Source: Lunularia cruciata (lineage: Eukaryota; Streptophyta; Marchantiopsida; Lunulariales; Lunulariaceae). From it: a DNA stretch of 64,000 bases. Shown here piece by piece: positions 56,471 to 64,000 of this stretch. The stretch spans positions 55,632,291 to 55,696,290 of the forward strand of contig OX419755.1 of assembly GCA_948567375.1 (NCBI GenBank). The letters run 5' to 3'. Every line of letters starts with the position of its first letter. Within the stretch, counting starts at the first letter, position 1. The translations under genes were made by a program, and so were the position numbers. The notes under the pieces were generated by a model that worked only from the letters and a program-made list of their open reading frames with translations, ran no database searches and had not been told where the DNA came from.

Positions 56471-56900
56471 CAAGGTGTGGTACTTCTTTTTGCATCGCAT
56501 CTACATATTTTGAGCGGTTGAGAGGTAGTGTATTTCCCAAAATAGAAATTTTCACACTTATAGATGTGAGAGGTAATGCATCTCTCAACCCATAAGGAGG
56601 TACTATACTTAACACAAGAGGTAAAGCTTCCTCCAAACAAAAAATAGTTGCTTCTTCATAGAGTGGCAATATTGACAACCATTGTGAGTGATAGAAGGTA
56701 GTGGGGAGGACATGTAAGTCAGCCGGCAATGACACTAAAAGTGTTATTGCACAAGACTTGACCCATAGTTTTTCTATGGGATCAAGGAATTGCAAGATGG
56801 CCCTTACATGGCTGGCTCTCCTCCAAGCTTGGGAGGAACTATGGGTAGGATTCTTGTAGCACATCATAAACATCTTGTGGGCCCAATTGTACCTTAGGAC
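56471..56900 (-). pseudogene. E5 gag, N-terminal part
   Basis: The frame at 56873-56471 (minus) includes SQAWRRASHVRAILQFLDPI and LRDALPLTSISVKISILGNT, and ends DAMQKEVPHLV at the E3 insertion. It continues at 40105 (HLVYEKTITF). The CAAGG at 56471-56475 is the right copy of the E3 target-site duplication. Confidence 0.6.
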
Positions 56901-57480
56901 ACTTAACCTTGGAGATGGCTCATAGGTTTATCACCCTTGGAGGCCATTGGCTTCTTTGGTTTTCAGACTCTACTTATTAATCCTTATGTTGTCTAGCAAA
57001 CTACAAAACTTCCCATAGTGGAATTACATGTTCGTAGGGATCAACAAGCACAAGAAGTCATACAAGGTACATTCATACATTGTGAACCACATAAGGCAAG
57101 GCATTAAGCATTATAACCCTTAGTGCGGGCTATCACTTTATAATAAAGGACCAATCTTGTCTCTACTTGGTTAGGAGTGCCCTTATTACTCTTAGCTCCT
57201 CCTCTCTTGGACCAAGTCCTACTTCTTATCCGGTTTTAGTGTCTATTGATTGACCCCAAATTGAACCAACACCTTCATCAATCAATCAACCAACCAACAT
57301 ATAGTGGACCAAGATCCTTTCATACTTGGGGATCAAACCCTCAAGAATAAATTTTTCTACAATTCCAATCCTTTCTCCATGGTAGCCATCTCCTCCCAAG
57401 GCCACTCCACTAATGCAAATCGGCTCTTAATCCTTGATTCTAATGTAGACTAGTTTTCCTAAGTGCATTAGCATAGCACC
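56901..57480. other. Spacer, no feature recognised
   Basis: About 580 bases between E5 and the copia remnant. No LTR end, primer site or frame is recognised. It may be the E5 leader. Confidence 0.4.
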
Positions 57481-59390
57481 TTTGCATTAATATCCTACCT
57501 AATTTTTTCCTACTATTCTACATGCCCAAATCATTCTAGCCTATTCTCCCATTTTTCTCTTAAGGAGAATCTTGCAATTGGAGTCCTACAATAGTTTACT
57601 TGTACTTGAAATCTTGTAATGCACATCCCAAAGAACCAACTTACCCGTAGTCTACAATGTTCATTCTCCCATTTTGCCCAGATGACAACAAGTCCTTTGG
57701 TGATGATGTCTTTGATGTAGTGGTGACTAATGTCAACATGTTTCATTTGAGTGGAGGCAACAATGTTGGTATTCAAGGTTGCATCAATCATTCCATGGCT
57801 ATTTGCATGGATAATAACTAATCTATTGAAATTGCTGATGGAGGTGAGGAGGTTGTGTGCCCATGTAGCTTCTTGGCCTAGCAACAAGAACATAGAACTC
57901 TACTTCAACCATCAAAAGTGTGATTTCTTTTGTTTCTTGTAGAACTAAATGATACTAGTATCATTGAGAAGGAAAAGTACACTGATGTATGATTTTCAAG
58001 GAAATCATTGGTTGGCCCAGTCTGCATTGGCATAAGAAACTAATGTGGATGTGGTTCAAGAAATTGAGTGTGTAAGCGGATGATCATCAATTGTACCAAT
58101 AATGTAGCGATAGATATGTTTGAGGGCTGGCCAATGTGCATCAATTGGGTGAGATGAATGTTGAGCAAGTAAAGATAGACTATGAGTAATATCTAGGTGC
58201 ATGCAAGTGGCAATATAGTTGAGTTTACCAAGAATTTGTCAAAATGAGTGCTTTGTTTTTGACTCTATGTTGTTAGCTATAGTAAGTTGAGTTCCAAGAA
58301 TGAGGGGTGTGCAAATTGAGTTCATGTTGGCAAGATTTGCCCAAGAGAGTAAGTTTTTGAAGTAGCTAATATGGTTGATGTTGATATTATCAATGCCTTG
58401 GCAAATGATCTCAAGACCAAGTAGGTAGCATGGTGGACCAAGATCCTTGATATCAAAAAATATTGCATGAGCATAAAGAAAATTCACAAACAAGGTCTTG
58501 TTTGATTGTAACAAGGAGTGATGAAGATTCTATGATGAGGAGGATGCAATCTATGTATAAAATGAGGTGCAACAATTGTCCATTGTCAAGGAGATAAACA
58601 AGCATTGATTGTAAGATGATGTAGTAAAACCTATGTCTAGGAATCTGAGTACAAATGTCTTAACCACTCATGACCAAATTGTTGGAGCCCCTATAGTGCT
58701 TTTTGTAACTTCTAGATAGTTTAGGATGTGGTAAAGGATACCATACTTGTTGAAGTTTGGTATTTTACAAAAACTTGCATTCAGATAAGTGCATCAAAGT
58801 GCATCAGAGTGCATTAGCTTGCTTGGCTTCACTCCATCATGTTGCACCAATATTTCTAAGGGTTATGGCATAGGATGTTGGTTCAGTGGATTGTGATAAT
58901 GTGCCTTCAATGTCATCCATTGATTGTGAAATTTTATTTTTGTTTTCAGATGTTGAAGTGGTAGCGTACTCAATTGCATGGTACCAACAAGATGGTTGTG
59001 CATTTTTTATGGATTTTCACAAAGTGTTGATAAGTGGTGGTGCTAAAGTTTACAAGTGATAGTTGATGCTTATACTAGAGGAAGATCAGGTATATTGTTG
59101 TTAATCAAATTTGATTCATCTATATTCTTGTCAAAGAAATCATAATTGTCACTAGGACTAGAGTCAACTTCAATTGCCATAGGTTGCGGTGTGGTGTGCT
59201 CTATGAAGCATACCTATTGTGAGCATATCCACTTCCTTATATCTAGAATGTAATAGATGTAGTTGCTTGTTCCATATCCAATGAAAATTCATTTGATTGC
59301 ATGTAAGTCAAATTTTCCTAAGTTAATTTTCCTAAGTCTTTAAATATGAAAGCACAACATCTTCATCTGTGTTGGTGTTCCAAATCAGGT
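57481..59390 (-). mobile_element. Ty1/copia pol remnant (integrase end to RNase H)
   Basis: The minus strand (right to left) gives KFDLHAIK and FIGYGTSNYIYYIL (59330-59240, the post-integrase 'KCIFLGY' region), then FGHEWLRHLYSDS (about 58670, the 'KALYGLKQ..W' region) and LILYIDCILLI (58570, the YVDD box as Y-I-D-C). Next are FDIKDLGPPCYLLGLEII (58460-58400) and the RNase H block TLNTNIVASTQMKHVDISHH with GQEATWAHNLL (57880-57700). No LTRs, gag or 5' pol are seen. Numerous stops are present. It is a truncated, dead copy. Confidence 0.82.
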
Positions 59391-59831
59391 TTAAGACCAC
59401 TCCAGGCCTCCTCCTACCTCCATGGTGTACAACCATGGAGGTAGGAGCTGAGACTTTGATTTTGTAACTATGTTGCTATTAAAATTGCACTTTCCTAGTA
59501 AACATCTTGTTTGTTTGTAGTTTGCATCATAGCTCATGCACTTTCAACAAGGGTGGTGGGAAAAGCTTGTTCTGCAACTATGTTGAGCTCACGCAATCAA
59601 GGAGGTTGCATCTCCTTGTACTTTTGCACAAACTAAACTATATTTTGACTGTAGAGTTAATAAATTCACCTCCTTTCATGACTGCAGTCAGCATTGACTG
59701 ATTGATAAATTGATAAATTCACTCCTTTGTTTAAACAAATATGGTCTTGCTTGTGTGCAGGTCTAAGACTGCATGCATGCATAAGATCTAGAATTGTTAT
59801 GTTGTGGAATTCAGCATGGGCCCATAACCTG
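59391..59831. other. Spacer with a perfect hairpin
   Basis: No gene is recognised. The hairpin at 59411-59447 is listed separately. Confidence 0.4.
59411..59447. repeat. Perfect 16-bp inverted repeat
   Basis: Arm 59411-59426 ('ctcctacctccatggt') is the exact reverse complement of 59432-59447, with loop GTACA. Confidence 0.9.
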
Positions 59832-59961
59832 TGGAGCTAAATAGACTTTTCTTTATTACAGACAGAAAGGTATTATAGAAGAATGATAACATGATTTGGA
59901 GCTAAATAGACTTTTCTTTATTACAGACAGAAAGGTATTATAGAAGAATGATAACATGATT
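59832..59961. repeat. 65-bp exact tandem duplication
   Basis: Copies 59832-59896 and 59897-59961 are identical ('gagctaaatagacttttc' to 'gataacatgatt'), followed by the start of a third ('tggag'). The identity implies a very recent slippage or duplication event. Confidence 0.92.
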
Positions 59962-60283
59962 TGGAGAAAATTCTCCTTTTGTTATAATGTCCAGAGCTTT
60001 AAAGGAGGAGCATCACGCCAAAAGAAAGTTGAATGAGTGGTCGGGACTAAGCAGCTGTGCGGGCTGCCATGCAGTGCAAGTGAACTGCCATGTCGCAACA
60101 ATTATAACATTCATAAAGTTATAAAGTTCTCTTGCACATACATTGCACATGAGGGAGCAGAACTGAGAATTTGAAGGTTTGAAAGTGTTCCAAATTGATA
60201 GATATGGTGTTCACAAACCACTCCTTCGAACTGCCTCCGATATATTGCAAAGAGATGAAACACAACCTTGAGCCAAGCCCTAG

Positions 60284-60347
60284 GTCAAATGTTATCATTA
60301 CAATGTGTTTGTTGGGTCAAATGTTATCGTTAAAATGTGTTTGTTGG
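60284..60347. repeat. 32-bp tandem duplication
   Basis: 'gtcaaatgttatc' to 'gtgtttgttgg' occurs at 60284-60315 and 60316-60347 with two differences. Confidence 0.85.
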
Positions 60348-60550
60348 GTGTGACATTGGTAGTTTGATCTCTATTTTGAACACTGTAACGACTACTTCAG
60401 TTTGAATGACCAAACTCATGCCTTGGAAATACCTACCTGCTATGTGCTTGTAACAATAACGATCTCAAAATTACGCTCTTGATTGACTTCGCCACACGGA
60501 TCTGCCGGGCATGAGATTATAACCATTCCTCTAATGATTGGAAAAGCTAC

Positions 60551-60697
60551 CGACTGCTGACTTATAAAGGCAGTGTCGACATGTCTGATCTAATCAACTC
60601 TCCTGAACGGCAGACCACTCCGGATCATCAGCGATAGTCAACAGCCGAATGAAAAATCCTATTTCATTTTGAGAGTTTAAATTTACAAGCTTTCAAA
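60551..60697. repeat. 145-bp direct repeat, copy 1
   Basis: Shares 'ataaaggcagtgtcga', 'atgtctgatctaatcaact', 'gaccactccggatcatcagc' and 'aaatcctatttcattttga' with copy 2 at about 62325-62470. The two copies are in the same orientation, about 1.77 kb apart. Confidence 0.85.
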
Positions 60698-60810
60698 GCT
60701 GAAATGCTACTCGCACAACCTAGCTCTTCAAAATTGGAACCGTAATCAACTGAAAGCTGAAATTCTACTTGCACAACCTAGCTCTTCAAAATTGGAACCA
60801 TAATCAACTT
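60695..60810. repeat. 58-bp tandem duplication
   Basis: Copies 60695-60752 and 60753-60810 ('aaagctgaaat' to 'taatcaact') differ at about four positions. It starts at the edge of the 145-bp repeat. Confidence 0.87.
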
Positions 60811-61852
60811 GTATCCTGACTAGTGTCTGAACTGTGAACGTGGGCTACACATCAAAATCAAAGTCCTAGGTACGAGCTCTACGTGAACAACCTGTTCCCT
60901 TCTACCTGCCTAATTTAAACATTTGATCATTACAGTGAACCTTTCTCGGACACCGTCTCTGTAACTATTTTGTTGTCAAGCAGAACCCCTATCCTGAAAC
61001 AGTTCATTATTCCTTCAAGAACCGAAAGCTAAAACATCTCCTCGTTTGGGAAAAACTTCTTCCTTCCAATGAATCAAAAAACCATTTCCATTAAAGCACA
61101 TGGAGTCATGAACCCGTTCAATTATACTCCAATTATATCACTCTCAACCAACTGAACCACTTGGCATTGTTTTGGTATCTACAACTGTTTGACCAGCAGC
61201 CGCTCTCATCATTATCTTGATATGGCCAGTACATGGTTTTAAGTTACGGTGTAAATATTATATATGTGTACAAGGTGTCAAACTCGCCATTGCAAGTACC
61301 ATGGCTCAGAAACTTACCTGCTTGTAGAAGCTAAGTTGTAAATTTTTGTGAAACAAATATTGCTCCAAATCCCACTGAGCCGCCTAAGGGTAGAAGCTAC
61401 GGTCAAGCGACAGTGGAGAATTCAACTAATGCAGAGTGGAGATAAGAAGTCAAAAGGCATACAGACCTGTTCCTTGATTACAAAACTTGCGGCTCATAAC
61501 TTGATCGAGGCTTATTCAAATGAAAAGCGAAGTCAATATAGTCATAGAAGCTATGAAATTTAGCAGGCATATCCTCAGAACATGGGACTATGATTTATAC
61601 ACACTGCACAATAATCCGGTTTCTCTACTCTTGGTTTTAAGGTAAATTCATCAGATCTCGTGGACTCCAGCGATCAGTTTGTGCCTCGCGCTTCTGTGGC
61701 AAGAGTGAATCCTATACCGTGACTGATAATTTTGAGAGTAGACAATCTAGATATGTACTATGACAGCTACTGTCTGCATACACTTGTAGTTTTAGAGCAA
61801 ACATATCACAAATCCCATTGAAATAACTTCATCCACAGCTCCCTTGGCCTCA
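60811..61852. other. Spacer, possibly intron or 3' flank
   Basis: No domain is recognised. A plus-strand frame at 61348-61563 lacks support. If the minus-strand exon to the right is real, this is its 3' flank. Confidence 0.35.
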
Positions 61853-62315
61853 CTACAAGTATGTCAGATCTTCACATTTCCAGCCAAAGTTGCGTTTGTT
61901 GTGTTTCCCCCTTGTAGCAAGAACTGAGATGAAGTACGTAAGATGAGCCAGTGAGACTTTAGTGATTGGACAGCAAGCTTTAGCATTCAAGAGCTCTCCC
62001 CACCCTTCGGATATGGTTCTCATTTCAAGTTCCTGTACACATTGGCAATGGCATCTGGTTCCCACAGGTGTCTTCTGCTTTTCCGCATCATGACTTGAGA
62101 ATACGAAAGCAATCTGCTTTCGTATTCTCTCCAAGACATCAGGATCCGCGTTCCGCAAATCCTTTCCCACGCAGGACCCGAGCAGCTTCAACTTCAACCT
62201 GTCCTTCTCATGAAAACACTCCTCCACATTCATCCACCGGTCGACACTAACCATCTCGAGACAAGAAAGCTGTGGATCCAATCTGTCTAGTTCGTCTACC
62301 AAAATTACTGAGTAG
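61853..62315 (-). CDS. Putative terminal exon of an unidentified gene
   Basis: An open minus-strand frame from about 62315 to the TAG at 61853, about 150 codons, with balanced composition and no low-complexity sequence. Blocks: LVDELDRLDPQLSCLEMVSV, DRWMNVEECFHEKDRLKLKL, DPDVLERIRKQIAFVF, GTRCHCQCVQELEMRTISEG, WGELLNAKACCPITKVSLAH. There is no ATG at the left edge, but a plausible splice acceptor (CTACTCAG) lies at about 62312, so it reads as a last exon. I do not recognise the family, and no upstream exon was identified. GC is higher than in the surrounding retroelement debris. It may instead be a gene fragment carried between the two 145-bp repeats. Confidence 0.4.
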
Positions 62316-62324
62316 CTACAGACA

Positions 62325-62470
62325 GCGGACTAATAAAGGCAGTGTCGAAATGTCTGATCTAATCAACTTTCCTGACCGGAAGACCACTCCGGATCATCAG
62401 CGACAGGCAACAGGGCGAATGAAAAATCCTATTTCATTTTGAAGGTTTAAATTTACAAGCTTTCAAATGG
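62325..62470. repeat. 145-bp direct repeat, copy 2
   Basis: Matches 60551-60697 at most positions (for example 'gaccactccggatcatcagcga', 'gaatgaaaaatcctatttcat'). It begins just upstream (on the minus strand) of the putative exon's acceptor. Confidence 0.85.
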
Positions 62471-63039
62471 CAATATGAAAGACCTTCATGCATTCGTCCC
62501 TCACTGCACCAGTTCTAACTTGAACATTGCATGCATGATATCCATACTGACCTCATAGAGGTAACTCTTTGATCGGCTTAGTGAAGGCATCACTTTAGTG
62601 AGGCAAAATAGTAACTTTGTACATTTCTGAGCAGAAAATAAACACTTTGCTACGAACTACCGCTACCTACACCAGGCCTCCCGAGCACAGTGCAGGACTT
62701 GTCTGCATAGATATTCTTCAGATTCCATGTCCTCAAATTCACATGGAAGCATCATCACTTGAAAAGGTTGGGGTAAAGTCTGAAGGGAAAGCTGTAAAGT
62801 ATGATGCATACAATTTGGGATCAATTAGTTCAACTTCCAACTTGGCAAACTACACTCATTATCTCCTCGATTTCCTCCCTAGTCTTGCCTGCCCTGGCTA
62901 ACTCTAGAGTCATAGTCATTATTTGTTTGGCTTTCCGCTCCTTGTATCTCATCCTCACGACAATGGTTCTCCTCTTTTCAGCAAAATCATCTTCTCCAAC
63001 TCAATTTTTCCTGAATGGATCAACTTGTAGGCTTCTACT
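62471..63039. other. Spacer, no gene recognised
   Basis: Short frames only; nothing recognised. Confidence 0.35.
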
Positions 63040-63351
63040 TTAGCTCTCGGGCTTCTCCATCTTGGCAATTTTGACTGCTTCTATCTGTGCTAATTGACAC
63101 CTCTCTCTAACTTCATACAACTCTCTCCTCAATCTCTTTTGGTTAGCAATGTCTTCAGAAAATGATACCACAAGAGATATCACCTTGGGATTCACTTTAC
63201 CGACCTTCCTCCTCTTGCAATACTCACCCTCACACTCTTCTTCTTTCTCTCTTCCTTTTTTCTCGAGTGGCAGCAATATCCTTTGTGCTTGTGACATTAA
63301 CATATGGACCATTATCTCCAGGTGGTGATCTGCTCTCTTGTTCTTGCACAC
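63040..63351 (-). other. Charged, coiled-coil-like frame of unknown origin
   Basis: A minus-strand frame of 103 codons, rich in Lys, Glu and Arg: KKGREKEEECEGEYCKRRKV, LRRELYEVRERCQLAQIEAV. The first codon is not ATG. It resembles the coiled-coil style of the LTR-borne ORF, but I see no block in common. It could be an exon or a repeat-derived frame. Confidence 0.25.
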
Positions 63352-63850
63352 CTAGACCATCATAGAAAGTGTGTATCCCATTATCCAAAGCTTCAAAATC
63401 TCCTTTTGTAGTATGGAATGTAGGAGGAAATGACTCTGGTTCCTTTGTACAAGCATAAGCTTGGTTCTAGATACAAGCTTTGACTATGGTTCCTTTGTAT
63501 CAAGGATTCAGATAATCTCAAGCATATCAGTGATGCCCTTGCAAGAAGCAGATGCAAAAGAGCACATCATTTATGATGGCTACTTATCTTGTGTGATTTA
63601 GTAAGTGCTTTCCAAAATCCATAAAGGATTTAGATTAAAGAAAAAGTGATAAAGATACGAATTCATACAAGATTGCCAATGATTTCAAGGACAAGAGCAC
63701 TGGGAAGGTCTTTTTGAGAAGGAGCTAAAATGGGGATGGAAGACCATAGATGATAAACTAAATAGCTTGTGCTCCCATTTTCATCAAATGGATTTTATGT
63801 TGGGAGTAGAGCCAACATTCCCCTCTGGAGCTGATAAGTTTGGGTTTGGG
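63352..63850. other. Spacer, no gene recognised
   Basis: Short internal repeats of 'ggttcctttgta' at about 63439 and 63489; no gene or element signature. Confidence 0.35.
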
Positions 63851-63972
63851 ACCAAAGGTAAATATTATATAATTGCACAAGAGCAGAGATGAGATGAGGA
63901 CTTGGGATCGAGACCAAAGGTAAATATTATATAATTGCACAAGAGCAGAGATGTGAGGAGGAAGATGGTTTT
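63851..63972. repeat. 62-bp tandem duplication
   Basis: 'accaaaggtaaatattatat' to 'gagcagagat' occurs at 63851 and again at 63913, with near identity over about 45 bases and a more variable remainder. Confidence 0.85.
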
Positions 63973-64000
63973 GTAGGAGAAGAAGACTCTTCCAAATCAA

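Overview
The window is nuclear DNA of a land plant: one complete intron-containing plant cytochrome P450 gene, then tens of kilobases of nested, decayed LTR retrotransposons of plant lineages (Ty3/gypsy chromoviruses with chromodomains, Ty3/gypsy elements with a tRNA-Asp primer site, and a Ty1/copia remnant). I cannot name the species. The short introns and a retroelement tail type that I associate with non-flowering plants lean towards a moss, fern or gymnosperm, but this is a weak inference.

Left part (1-16 kb). A six-exon CYP704-type P450 lies on the minus strand (5703 down to 2339). All of its introns are in phase 0, and it encodes about 513 residues with every P450 signature. It is the only gene I would call functional. 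To its right come an AT-rich spacer, a decayed retroelement 3' end with four related tail repeats (8.3-10.0 kb), a 141-bp tandem duplication (10.58-10.86 kb), an unidentified broken coding stretch (11.4-12.06 kb), and two solo LTRs of one family in head-to-head orientation (12063-12784 and 13020-13615), each with a target-site duplication.

Middle (16.8-40 kb). Element E1 (16841-22058, plus) is a decayed chromovirus with both LTRs, an initiator-Met primer site and a deleted integrase core. Element E4 (23027-37820, plus) is a 14.8-kb Ty3/gypsy element with a tRNA-Asp primer site and unusually long LTRs (4.9 and 3.7 kb). A long sense ORF for an acidic, coiled-coil protein sits inside the LTR itself. 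The 5' LTR also carries an antisense pol fragment of another element.

Right part (37.8-59.4 kb) is a nested stack. E5 (minus; 37821-40105 plus 56471 to about 56900) is a gag-protease fragment. It is split by E3 (40106-56470, minus, 5-bp duplication CAAGG). E3 is split in turn by E2 (41194-46828, minus, a near relative of E1) in its integrase region, and by a solo E4-type LTR (49430-53206, minus, duplication ATTGC) in its protease. That solo LTR is the best-preserved copy of the LTR-borne ORF. To the right, 57.5-59.4 kb holds a minus-strand Ty1/copia pol remnant.

The last 4.6 kb (59.4-64 kb) is less repetitive in character. It has several local tandem duplications, a perfect 16-bp hairpin, a 145-bp direct repeat pair, and one plausible minus-strand terminal exon (61853 to about 62315) of an unidentified gene.

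The most unusual item is the LTR-borne coiled-coil ORF, seen in three LTR copies.
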